Assembly: GCA_964620045.1 (NCBI GenBank) | Contig: CAZUJL010000009.1 | Location: 70,382 to 134,381 of the forward strand | Length of the DNA: 64,000 bases | Direction of reading: 5' to 3' | DNA from: VFKU01 sp964620045 | Lineage (GTDB): Bacteria; Hydrogenedentota; Hydrogenedentia; Hydrogenedentales; GCA-2746185 | Shown: positions 7,444-15,236 of the stretch, one piece after another | Layout: each line of letters begins with the position of its first letter | Position numbering within the stretch: the stretch's first letter is position 1 | Notes under the pieces: model-generated | What the model was told of the DNA's origin: nothing | Database searches by the model: none | The model's input: the letters and a program-made list of their open reading frames with translations, nothing else | Position numbers and translations under genes: made by a program

Positions 7444-9152
7444 TGCGCAGCCCCTTCGGCGGCATCGGCGACGTAGCTCGGGCCCTTCCACCGATACAGG
7501 CCGTACTCCTCGCGACTGCGCGGCGCGAACTTGTACGGCAGGATTCCGGAGAGGTGCGAGTAGAACCCGGCCTGATCCGCGGGATGATAGGTCGCGATGG
7601 CGGCCGGATTCGGCACGGAACTGAACTCGATCTCCTCAAAATTTTCCGGCGGCCGGCGCCATTTTTCGCGACCATCGCTGCTCACCGCGAGCAGGTCGCC
7701 GTGTTGCATGTGAATCTTCAACTCTTCGCCCAGGCTCGTACCCGAGGCCGCGAACGGCGTCGCGCCCGACGGCTCGATGTAGTACTGGAATCCCCACAGG
7801 CCGGAGTAGTGCAGGTGCACGCCGTCTTTTTGCGCGCGCTCGGCGAATCCCTGCGCCGCGTGACGGCCCGATTCGGCCACGGCGTAGTCCCCCCACGCCA
7901 CCCACAGCGACAGCACGGCACCGGCTGCAAGTGGCGCGAGCCGCGCAATCCGAAGGGCGGCCGTCTCCACTTCCGGCAGGCCGCGCGCGATCACGATCGC
8001 CAGCGCCGGCGCGAGCGGCAGCAGCGTGCGCGCGTTAATCAGGTGATTCACGGCGGTTGTGAAGATGATCGCGCCGTACACCCAGAGCGCGAGCAGCACG
8101 CCCTCCGCGCACGGTTTCTTCGCCAGGTTGCGCAGCGGCAGTATCAGCAGCACGCCGCCCGCGGCCAGCATGAGACCGACCTGAATCCGCATCGAAACAT
8201 CGAAACGCTCGGTCAAGCCGAGCATAAGCTGCACGAGCGAGTACCCATCGATGCGGAACAGCATGCCGCCGGCGACGACGATCAGCCACGCCATCAGGCC
8301 AATCGGCCGCAGAATAAACGGCGTGCACAGGGCCATCGGCGCGAAGCAGCCGCCGATGAACAGCAGCGTCACGATTTCGCGGAAAAATCCAGCGTCGCCT
8401 TGGCGCACGGAGTCGTCCTGCGCGACTTCGGCGGCGACCTGCAGCAGGTTCACGCCGTAGAGATACCAGCTCCACACGAAGAACAGCGCAAGCACAACAA
8501 TCGGCGCTATTGACGCGACGAGCCACAAACCCGGCTTCCGGCGCCTCAGCAGGGTGTACGCGATGAGTAACGGGATTGCGGTGATGGCGTAGTACTTCAT
8601 CAATGCGCCGACGGCGATCAGCGCAAGCGCTGTGATGAGCTGTACGCGTTTGTTTGTATCCAACCAACGCAGCCAGAAAAAAATAGCCCATACGTAACAC
8701 GCCGTCATGCCGATGTCGGTCATCACCGTCGTCGCGGACACGAGGAAACCCGGCGTGACCACCATCAGCGCGGCGGCGAACAGCGGGCGCGTGCACAATC
8801 GCGTGGCGACCAGGAATGTGCCAAGACTGCACAGTCCCGCGGCGAGCAGCGACGCCACGCGCAGCCACGGCTCGCCCCAGCCGCCGATCGCGCCGAAGAG
8901 CGCGAGGTAATACGAGAAGCCCGGCGGATTCTGGTTGTACTCATACATCGGCTGCGGGCCGCTGGAGCGGTTCACGTGGCCGCCGAAGAAATCGAGCGGC
9001 TCGTCGACGATTTGTTGCGCGACCCAGATGAACATTGGCTCGTCGATGTTGTACGCGCGGTTCACGAACGGCAGCAGCAACACGATCGGCAGAAAAAACG
9101 CGGCCGCCATCCGCGCCGCGCTGTGTTTCTTCTCGCTCGCTGCCGATTCCAT
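7440..9152 (-). CDS. polytopic GT-C-type glycosyltransferase, paralogue of downstream gene
   Basis: 570 aa and clearly related to the gene at 5791-7443. Matching landmarks in the same order are YNIDEPMFIWVAQQIVDEP, LDFFGGHVN, NQNPPGFSYYLALFG, VMTDIGMTACYVWAI, NHLINARTLLPL and a soluble C-terminal tail with YSGLWGFQYYIEPSGA. The Asp-Glu pair in the first extracytoplasmic loop corresponds to the catalytic acids of GT39/GT83 enzymes. It is coupled to its paralogue by a 4-bp overlap, so the two probably form a tandem duplication in a single transcript. Likely role: adding sugars from a polyprenyl-phosphate carrier to a cell-surface lipid, glycan or protein. Confidence 0.75.
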   Translation of the reverse strand: MESAASEKKHSAARMAAAFFLPIVLLLPFVNRAYNIDEPMFIWVAQQIVDEPLDFFGGHVNRSSGPQPMYEYNQNPPGFSYYLALFGAIGGWGEPWLRVASLLAAGLCSLGTFLVATRLCTRPLFAAALMVVTPGFLVSATTVMTDIGMTACYVWAIFFWLRWLDTNKRVQLITALALIAVGALMKYYAITAIPLLIAYTLLRRRKPGLWLVASIAPIVVLALFFVWSWYLYGVNLLQVAAEVAQDDSVRQGDAGFFREIVTLLFIGGCFAPMALCTPFILRPIGLMAWLIVVAGGMLFRIDGYSLVQLMLGLTERFDVSMRIQVGLMLAAGGVLLILPLRNLAKKPCAEGVLLALWVYGAIIFTTAVNHLINARTLLPLAPALAIVIARGLPEVETAALRIARLAPLAAGAVLSLWVAWGDYAVAESGRHAAQGFAERAQKDGVHLHYSGLWGFQYYIEPSGATPFAASGTSLGEELKIHMQHGDLLAVSSDGREKWRRPPENFEEIEFSSVPNPAAIATYHPADQAGFYSHLSGILPYKFAPRSREEYGLYRWKGPSYVADAAEGAAQ

Positions 9153-9278
9153 GCAGGCTCCCGTGCGCCAATCCGCGTAATCCTAATCGTTCACCCCGCC
9201 GTTCTCGTAATCGCCCGGCGGCACATTGCACGCACGCGCCACGTCCGGCATAATCCCGCGCATCTGCCGGGGGCTGCC

Positions 9279-9668
9279 ATGCCGGGGAAATCCACCGCCG
9301 TCGTATCGGGGAACGATCTGCGCGAACGCGTCGCAGGGGTCGGCCGTTCGCTCGGGCTCGAAGCGATCACCGAAGTCAGCGTCGGCCGGCGCATCTGGGG
9401 CGCGCGGCGCAAAATCGACGTCGTGCTCAAACACCGCGAGACGCGCGTGAGCCTCGGCGTGGAGTGCAAGTTTCAGGGTGGGCCGGGCAGCGCGGAGGAA
9501 AAAATCCCCGCGACAATCGAGGACATCCGCGCGTGGCCCATCCGCGGCATCGTGGTTTACTCAGGCGAGGGGTTCTCGAAGAATATGGAAGCCTATCTCC
9601 TCTCGACCGGCATGGCGGTGGAATTGAACGACCTGAAAACCTGGCTCGAATTGTATTTCGGCCTATGA
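9279..9668 (+). CDS. small PD-(D/E)XK-fold nuclease-like protein next to Dam methylase
   Basis: 129 aa. Residues 40-66 hold the PD-(D/E)XK pattern: GARRKIDVVL with Asp47, then a strand carrying VECKFQ with Glu62 and Lys64. The core continues with KIPATIEDIRAW and IRGIVVYSGEGFS. This would be a metal-dependent DNA endonuclease core with almost no extra domain, much shorter than typical restriction enzymes. I chose ATG 9279 rather than earlier in-frame codons because those read back through the divergent GT-C gene. The stop overlaps the start of the Dam-type methylase in an ATGA, so the pair is coupled. A restriction role is an inference from context; a repair or modification-dependent role is possible. 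Confidence 0.7.
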   Translation: MPGKSTAVVSGNDLRERVAGVGRSLGLEAITEVSVGRRIWGARRKIDVVLKHRETRVSLGVECKFQGGPGSAEEKIPATIEDIRAWPIRGIVVYSGEGFSKNMEAYLLSTGMAVELNDLKTWLELYFGL

Positions 9669-10516
9669 CCACCCCGCGCGCGAACGGCCGCTACGCCCTC
9701 CCCCGCCCTTTCCTGAAATGGGTCGGCGGCAAGGGCCAGTTGTTGCCGGAGCTGATGAAGCGGGTGGACATGGCGGGCGACTTCGGACGGTATCACGAGC
9801 CGTTTCTCGGCGGTGGCGCGCTGTTCTTCGAGTTGTACCGATCCGATCGACTGAAAAAACAGGCGTGGCTGTCTGACCACAACCCACGCCTGATCGAGGC
9901 GTATGAAGGCGTGCGCAATGAGCTCGACGCCGTGATCGAGCAGTTGCAGAAGCACCAGAAGCAGCACTCCGAAGAACATTTCTACGCCGTGCGCGCGAAA
10001 GTGCCGAAGACACTCGCGGGCCGCGCGGCGCGCGTCATTTATCTGAACAAAACCTGCTACAACGGCCTCTACCGTGAAAACAGCCGCGGCGAGTTCAATT
10101 CGCCGTTTGGGCGATACAAGAATCCGGTGATCTGCGACGAAGAAAATCTGCGCTTGGTGTCAAAGGCATTGCAGAAGGCGAAGATCGAAGCGCGGCATTT
10201 TCAGACTGTGGCCGACGTCGCCGAGCGTGGCGATTTGGTGTACTTCGATCCGCCGTATCATCCCGTATCGGAGACGGCATCATTCCAGGGCTACCACAAA
10301 GGCGCCTTCGGCGAGGATTCGCAACGCCTCTTGGCCGAGACCTACGAAAAACTCGCCGCCAAAGGCGTGCGCGTGCTGCTGTCGAATTCGATGACCGATT
10401 TCGTGCGCGCGTTATACAAAGACTTCACGATCGACACCGTCCATGCCGCGCGCGCGGTAAACAGCCGCGCCGATCGCCGCGGCAAAGTGCGCGAAGCGCT
10501 CGTGCGGAATTTCTAG
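9665..10516 (+). CDS. dam: Dam-family DNA adenine N6-methyltransferase
   Basis: 283 aa, the size of Dam/DpnM enzymes. All alpha-group motifs are present in order: FLKWVGGKGQLLPEL (about 16-30, S-adenosylmethionine binding), EPFLGGGALFF (about 45-55), the target-recognition region with TCYNGLYRENSRGEFNSPFGRY, catalytic motif IV FDPPY (DPPY 195-198), and VLLSNS near the C-terminus. Family members methylate adenine in GATC; that specificity is inferred from similarity. It is translationally coupled (ATGA) to the upstream PD-(D/E)XK protein, suggesting a two-gene restriction-modification or modification-linked nuclease unit. Its stop abuts, end to end, the stop of the convergent membrane-protein gene. 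Confidence 0.88.
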   Translation: MTTPRANGRYALPRPFLKWVGGKGQLLPELMKRVDMAGDFGRYHEPFLGGGALFFELYRSDRLKKQAWLSDHNPRLIEAYEGVRNELDAVIEQLQKHQKQHSEEHFYAVRAKVPKTLAGRAARVIYLNKTCYNGLYRENSRGEFNSPFGRYKNPVICDEENLRLVSKALQKAKIEARHFQTVADVAERGDLVYFDPPYHPVSETASFQGYHKGAFGEDSQRLLAETYEKLAAKGVRVLLSNSMTDFVRALYKDFTIDTVHAARAVNSRADRRGKVREALVRNF

Positions 10517-11059
10517 TCAGAATATCCACGCTCGCCACGCATAGAGCCATATGCCAGGATGAGCAAAGCTAAGAAACTCACCGAAACGGGCTATGCGTTT
10601 CGTTGATGGTGATTCGGATGACGATTTCATCCGCTCGTATTTTTCAGGGTGCGCGCGAAAATCCAAAAAACTAAACATCGATGCCGCAACACCGCACAAG
10701 CAAAGCAAAAACAGAAATATCCACCAAAGCTTTAGACTAGCGAACCGATATGCGAGCAACATGATTAATGCGCGACGCACATCGGCTATCACTATGTGTA
10801 GATAAAACTTTGCCGGATCGGACTTCCACCGCGCCGTCTGAAAATGCCGGTAGTCTTCAAACCAGACGCTCTCCATAAGCGAACGCGTAGCCATCAGGAA
10901 GGTTTGTGTTAAGACGACAAACCCGATCATCCATCTTAAACTTTGATGTGTCGCGGGCAATACTAAGCAGGCGATGGCTATGGGCCATGTCACACTATGC
11001 AGGCAAAAGAAAACATTGCTGACTTTACGAATCGCATCCTGCCGTCGATTCATGGACAT
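10517..11059 (-). CDS. hypothetical four-helix membrane protein
   Basis: About 180 aa, family not recognised. Hydrophobic stretches fit four membrane segments (about 20-40, 45-65, 95-112 and 115-135), followed by a polar loop and a Trp-rich C-terminus ending in HPGIWLYAWRAWIF. The DNA is visibly richer in A+T than its neighbours, and the codon choice is less GC-biased, so the gene may be a recent arrival. The start is uncertain: ATG 11059 and ATG 11053 are both possible, and an in-frame TTG lies at 11077. It lies downstream of the prolyl oligopeptidase gene on the same strand and ends exactly against the dam gene. Confidence 0.55.
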   Translation of the reverse strand: MSMNRRQDAIRKVSNVFFCLHSVTWPIAIACLVLPATHQSLRWMIGFVVLTQTFLMATRSLMESVWFEDYRHFQTARWKSDPAKFYLHIVIADVRRALIMLLAYRFASLKLWWIFLFLLCLCGVAASMFSFLDFRAHPEKYERMKSSSESPSTKRIARFGEFLSFAHPGIWLYAWRAWIF

Positions 11060-11089
11060 GTAATTGGTACCGTCCAAACTACAATAAAT

Positions 11090-13204
11090 TCATTCCGCCG
11101 GCCGCGTGTGGTGAATCGCGAAGGCGAGTTCGTCGGCGAATTCTTCGATTTGTTTAGAGGTCGGTTTGCCGCCGCCGTGGCCGGCTTTTGTGTCGATGCG
11201 GATCAGCGTTGGATTTTTGCAGGCCTGCATTTCCTGCAGGCGCGCGGCGAACTTGAAACTGTGGCCGGGCACGACGCGGTCGTCCGTATCCGCCGTGGTC
11301 ACCAGCGTCGGCGGGTAGCACGTGCCGGGTTTCAGGTTGTGGTACGGCGAGTACGCGTAGATCGCCTTGAACTCGTCCGGGTTGTCACTGGAGCCGTAGT
11401 CATCCGTCCAGTATCGACCGGCGGTGAAGTTCTGGAAGCGCAGCATGTCCATCACGCCGACGGCGGGCAGCGCGCAGCCAAATAACTCCGGCCGCTGCGT
11501 CATTGCGGCGCCGACGAGCAGTCCGCCGTTGCTGCGGCCCTGAATCGTCAGCAGCTCCGGCTTCGTATAGTTCTTCGCGATCAGCCACTCGGCCGCAGCG
11601 ATGAAGTCGTCGAACACGTTCTGCTTTTGCAGTTTCGTGCCCGCCTTGTGCCATTCCTCGCCGTATTCGCCGCCGCCGCGCAGGTTCGCCAGCGCATAAA
11701 TGCCGCCGCGCTCGATCCAGAGCAGTTTCGAGACGGAGAACGTCGGCGTGGACGGGATATTGAAGCCGCCGTAGCCGAACAAGAGGCAGCGGTTGTTGCC
11801 GTCGAGTTTCGTTTCCTTCTTGCGGGTGATGAACATCGGCACGCGCGTGCCGTCGCGGCTTTCGTAAAACACCTGCTCGGTCACGTAGTCCGCCGGCGTC
11901 ATGTCCACCGTCGCCTGCCAGAGTTGCGTGCTCTCGCCCGTGGCGACGTCGTAGCGGTAGATGCTCGGCGGCATCGCGAAGCTCGCGAATTCGTAAAAGG
12001 TTTCGCTGTCATCCGCGTGACCGCCGAAACCTTTCGCGGTGCCGAGGCCGGGGAACTGCACCTCGCGCACGACTTCGCCCGCTTTCGAGTACACGACCAC
12101 CTGCGAGCGCGCATCCTTCAGGTACGACGCGGTGAAGTGGCCGCCCACATGGGCCAAGATACCCAGCATCTCGGGCCGCTCGGCAATGACTTCGCGCCAA
12201 TGCTCCGGCGCGGGATTTTTCAAATCCACCGCGATCGCGCGGCCATTCGGCGCGGAGTGGGTCGTCCTGAAATAAAACGTCTCGCCGTCGTTCCCAAAGC
12301 AGGAGTAGTCCGCATCGAAATCGCCGATGAGGTGCTGCGGCTTCGCGTTCGGATCGTTCAGATCCTGCACAAAAAGGCTGTACCGGTCGTCGGTGCCGAT
12401 CCACGCCGTCAGCACGAGATAGCGGCCGTCGTCGGTCACTTCGGGTTCAAAGCCCCACTCAGGGTGGTCCGGCCGTTCGTATACCAGCGTGTCGTCGCTC
12501 TGCGGTGTGCCGACGCGGTGGTAGTAGACCTTCATGTTGTACGCGAGCGCCTGATACTTCTCGCCCTCGGCGGGCTCCGCGAAGCGTCCGTAAAAAATCC
12601 CCGTGCCGTCCTTCGTCCATGCCGCGCCGGATTTCGACCAATGCAGCTCATCGTCGAGCACCGTGCGCGTCGCGATTTCCATGATGCGCCACGTGCGCCA
12701 GTCCGAGCCGGCTTCGTTGATCGCGTAGGTCACGTATTTGCCGTCATCGCTGAACGCATAGGCGCCGAGGGACGCGGTGCCGTCCGCGGACCACGTGTTC
12801 GGGTTGAGCAACACTTCCGGCGCCGCCTTTAGCGACTCCTGCACCCACACCACCGACTGGTTCTGCAAGCCGTCGTTCTTCAGGTAGTAATAGCGCCCGC
12901 CCTTTTTGAAGGGTGCGCCGCGCTTCTCGTAGTTCCACAATTCTTCGAGGCGCTTGCGGATGGCCTCGCGTTCGGGAATCTCGTTCAGATAGGAAAACGT
13001 GACTTCGTTCTGCCGCGTGACCCAGTCCGCCACTTCCGGCGACACGCGCACGTCGTCTTCGAGCCAGCGGTAGGGATCGGCGACCACGGTGCCGTGGTAG
13101 TCGTCGGTGTGGTCGACCGTTTTCGTCGCCGGGTAGGCGGCGGGCGCATCCTCGACGGCCCAGGCCGCCGAGCACAGCAGAAACGCGATCGCGATCTTAG
13201 TCAC
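11090..13204 (-). CDS. prolyl oligopeptidase, S9A family, exported
   Basis: 704 aa, full length for prolyl endopeptidase. The N-terminal signal peptide (MTKIAIAFLLCSAAWA) indicates periplasmic location. The S9 N-terminal segment begins YPATKTVDHTDDYHGTVVADPYRWLED, a hallmark of the family. A seven-bladed propeller follows, then the C-terminal alpha/beta-hydrolase domain with the nucleophile in GRSNGGLL, Asp in TADTDDRVVPGHS and His in KAGHGGG. It cleaves short peptides after proline. The start overlaps the end of the SGNH hydrolase gene by 8 bp, so the two are probably co-transcribed. Confidence 0.93.
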   Translation of the reverse strand: MTKIAIAFLLCSAAWAVEDAPAAYPATKTVDHTDDYHGTVVADPYRWLEDDVRVSPEVADWVTRQNEVTFSYLNEIPEREAIRKRLEELWNYEKRGAPFKKGGRYYYLKNDGLQNQSVVWVQESLKAAPEVLLNPNTWSADGTASLGAYAFSDDGKYVTYAINEAGSDWRTWRIMEIATRTVLDDELHWSKSGAAWTKDGTGIFYGRFAEPAEGEKYQALAYNMKVYYHRVGTPQSDDTLVYERPDHPEWGFEPEVTDDGRYLVLTAWIGTDDRYSLFVQDLNDPNAKPQHLIGDFDADYSCFGNDGETFYFRTTHSAPNGRAIAVDLKNPAPEHWREVIAERPEMLGILAHVGGHFTASYLKDARSQVVVYSKAGEVVREVQFPGLGTAKGFGGHADDSETFYEFASFAMPPSIYRYDVATGESTQLWQATVDMTPADYVTEQVFYESRDGTRVPMFITRKKETKLDGNNRCLLFGYGGFNIPSTPTFSVSKLLWIERGGIYALANLRGGGEYGEEWHKAGTKLQKQNVFDDFIAAAEWLIAKNYTKPELLTIQGRSNGGLLVGAAMTQRPELFGCALPAVGVMDMLRFQNFTAGRYWTDDYGSSDNPDEFKAIYAYSPYHNLKPGTCYPPTLVTTADTDDRVVPGHSFKFAARLQEMQACKNPTLIRIDTKAGHGGGKPTSKQIEEFADELAFAIHHTRPAE

Positions 13205-13868
13205 GTTTCACCGCCACATCCTTCACCACCGCCGCCACGGCCTTCGCGAGCAGATTGCACCCCGCGGCGTCCGGATGAATGCCGTCGGGGAAATCCGCGC
13301 CGGAATTGAGCAGCGCGTTGTACGCATCGACGATCGGCGTGCCTTTTTCCACGGCGATCTCGTCGACAACCGGAATGATCTCGCCGATGATGACCGAATT
13401 GCGGATTTTAAAATTCTCGGTGAAGGCCGGCACCGGACGGCACACGATAATGCTCGGTTTCGACGGCAGCGCGCGCAATTCGTCGATCATGTCACGGTAG
13501 TCGCGCGCGTAGGCTTCCTTGTTCCAGTGCTGCGGCTTGGAGTCGTTCGTGCCGAGCTTGATCACAATGATCTCCGGCAGAAACTCCTTCGCCTCGGCGT
13601 AGTCCTTCTGGTTCCAGTAGGGCCGCTCGCTCGCGCGCAGCATGGTGGCGCCGCTTACGCCGTAGTTGCGCACTTCGAAATTTTTGCCGAGCAGCGTCTG
13701 GAGCTGCGCGGGATACGACGTCTCCTCGCGTTTGCCGGACGCCGCGGCAAACGTGATGCTGTCGCCGATGCAAGCCACGCGAACGGGCGGCTTCGTTTGT
13801 TGCGCGGCGGCGCTGAGACTGAATGCGACGGACAGGACGAGACCGAAGAGTGCGATGCGCTTGAACAT
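13197..13868 (-). CDS. exported SGNH/GDSL hydrolase
   Basis: 223 aa with a signal peptide (hydrophobic 5-20, cleavage around SAAA-QQ). The SGNH blocks are all present: block I CIGDSIT with the Ser nucleophile, Gly block V-SGATM, block III GTNDSK with Asn, and block V DGIHPDAAG with the Asp-x-x-His pair. It probably acts as an esterase or deacetylase on lipids or acetylated carbohydrates in the periplasm. The sequence YWNQKDYAEA and PSIIVCRPVPA resembles sialate O-acetylesterase-like members, but the substrate is unknown. It overlaps the downstream prolyl oligopeptidase gene by 8 bp. Confidence 0.85.
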   Translation of the reverse strand: MFKRIALFGLVLSVAFSLSAAAQQTKPPVRVACIGDSITFAAASGKREETSYPAQLQTLLGKNFEVRNYGVSGATMLRASERPYWNQKDYAEAKEFLPEIIVIKLGTNDSKPQHWNKEAYARDYRDMIDELRALPSKPSIIVCRPVPAFTENFKIRNSVIIGEIIPVVDEIAVEKGTPIVDAYNALLNSGADFPDGIHPDAAGCNLLAKAVAAVVKDVAVKRD

Positions 13869-13943
13869 GCCGGGGGGCCTCCAAAAAGGTAAAACGCGCC
13901 GCCCGCGCAGCCGCAGACGACGCGTTGACGCTAGTGGATAGCC

Positions 13944-14642
13944 TTAGGCGAGATCAAACATCAGGAACTCGGCATATTCGGACGCCGTGAAGGTCAGCAG
14001 GCTCTCGCCGCTCACCGCCGCGCCGTCCCCGGCTTCCAGTGTCTCGCCATTCACCGTAAGCCCGCCCGCCACGACCTGCACATACGCATGCCGGGCCGGG
14101 TCGATTTTATGCTCGACACGGTCACCCGCGGCGATCAGCCCGCGGTACAGCAGCGCGTCGGTGTTCACGCGCACGGCCTGCGGCCCGCCCTCGGGCGCGG
14201 CGATCAACTGCAGCGCCTGCGGCGTAGCATCACCACCGACGCGGATCTGCTCGTAGCCCGGCTTAATGCCGGCGGCCGTCGGGCGGATCCAAATCTGCAG
14301 CAGGTGCACCGGCTCCGACGCGGACGCGTTGAACTCGCTGTGCTGCACGCCCGTGCCCGCGCTCATGCGCTGGATTTCGCCCGGCCGCACGACTTCGCCG
14401 TTGCCCATGCTGTCGCGGTGCTGCAATGCGCCCTCCACCACGTACGTGAGGATTTCCATGTCTCGGTGACCGTGCATCGGGAATCCCGCGCCCGGCGCGA
14501 CCTTGTCCTCGTTGATCACGCGCAACGACCGGAATCCCATGTACTTCGGGTCGTGGTAGTCGTTGAACGAAAACGTGTGGTAGGTGTCGAGCCAGCCATA
14601 GTCGGCGTGGCCCCGGTCGTTGCCCTTGCGCACTGCGATCAT
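13944..14642 (-). CDS. pirin family bicupin protein (YhhW-like)
   Basis: 232 aa with two cupin domains. The N-terminal cupin carries FNDYHDPKYMGFRSLRVINEDKVAPGAGFPMHGHRDMEILTYVVEG, where His-x-His...Glu are metal ligands, and RMSAGTGVQHSEFN supplies a further His. The second cupin is degenerate. Bacterial relatives act as quercetin dioxygenases or redox-linked regulators. ATG 14642 has an AAAGGAG ribosome-binding site 7 nt upstream; an earlier in-frame codon would start within the operator. A MarR gene lies immediately upstream and the two genes share an 18-bp operator-like sequence, so this is likely the regulator's target. Confidence 0.85.
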   Translation of the reverse strand: MIAVRKGNDRGHADYGWLDTYHTFSFNDYHDPKYMGFRSLRVINEDKVAPGAGFPMHGHRDMEILTYVVEGALQHRDSMGNGEVVRPGEIQRMSAGTGVQHSEFNASASEPVHLLQIWIRPTAAGIKPGYEQIRVGGDATPQALQLIAAPEGGPQAVRVNTDALLYRGLIAAGDRVEHKIDPARHAYVQVVAGGLTVNGETLEAGDGAAVSGESLLTFTASEYAEFLMFDLA

Positions 14643-14678
14643 GATATTGCTCCTTTCCCTCCGGCTCGGCCGGCGATT

Positions 14679-14696
14679 TACTTGTTTCAACAACTA
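14679..14696. promoter_or_regulatory. candidate MarR operator upstream of the pirin gene
   Basis: TACTTGTT-TC-AACAACTA is a near-perfect inverted repeat (7 of 8 positions) centred on a 2-nt spacer. The 13-base core GTTTCAACAACTA recurs in the same orientation before the marR gene at 15203-15220. The position, about 37 bp from the pirin start, suits repression. Confidence 0.6.
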
Positions 14697-14729
14697 AATT
14701 CGTGAATATGGAACAAGCTTCTATTCTGG

Positions 14730-15179
14730 TTATTCCCGCGTGTCGAGCTCGGCCAGCAGCTCACCCAATTGCGCCATGCGGCCGCGCGGCATGTGCGCGA
14801 ACTGCGCCGCGTGCAAGGCCTCGACCGGCTTGTCGAGCGCGGTGAGTTTGCGACGGCCCGCAGGCGTCAGCACAACATACACCACGCGGCGATCTTCCTC
14901 GCAGCGTACGCGCTCCACGAAACCCGCTTCGCACAGGCGATCGATCAGGCGCGTCACGTCCGGCTGGCGCGAGATCAGCCGCTCGGCGATCTGCTGCGTC
15001 GGCAGGCCCTTCGGCCCCGCGCCGCGCACGATGCGCAGCGCGTTGAACTGCGGCTCCGACAGGCCATGCTCGGCGAACAGGGCATCGAACTCCCCCATCA
15101 GGCGCGTGTGCGCCCGCAGGAGCCCGAAGAAGACCTCGCGCTCGAGGTTCGCGCCGGATTTTGTGGATGTCTTTGCCAT
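14730..15179 (-). CDS. MarR family transcriptional regulator
   Basis: 149 aa. Winged helix-turn-helix with the MarR layout: dimerisation helix REVFFGLLRAHTRLMGEFDALF, LSEPQFNALRIVRGAGPKGLPTQQIAERL, recognition helix QPDVTRLIDRLCEAGFVERVRCEEDRRVVYVVLTPAGRRKL with the DxR wing motif. It most resembles OhrR/SlyA-type repressors, but no reactive N-terminal Cys is visible at the OhrR position. It sits directly upstream of the pirin gene in the same direction, and both have the same operator-like palindrome in front. This suggests autoregulation and control of pirin. Confidence 0.9.
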   Translation of the reverse strand: MAKTSTKSGANLEREVFFGLLRAHTRLMGEFDALFAEHGLSEPQFNALRIVRGAGPKGLPTQQIAERLISRQPDVTRLIDRLCEAGFVERVRCEEDRRVVYVVLTPAGRRKLTALDKPVEALHAAQFAHMPRGRMAQLGELLAELDTRE

Positions 15180-15202
15180 ACCCCAAGTATACCTTCTACC
15201 AA

Positions 15203-15220
15203 TATTCGTTTCAACAACTA
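15203..15220. promoter_or_regulatory. candidate autoregulatory MarR operator
   Basis: TATTCGTT-TC-AACAACTA (6 of 8 palindromic positions) contains the same 13-base core GTTTCAACAACTA as the site before the pirin gene. It lies 24 bp upstream of the marR start codon, in AT-rich DNA between marR and the sulfatase-like gene. Confidence 0.55.
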
Positions 15221-15236
15221 TTTTTGCAAGGAATTT

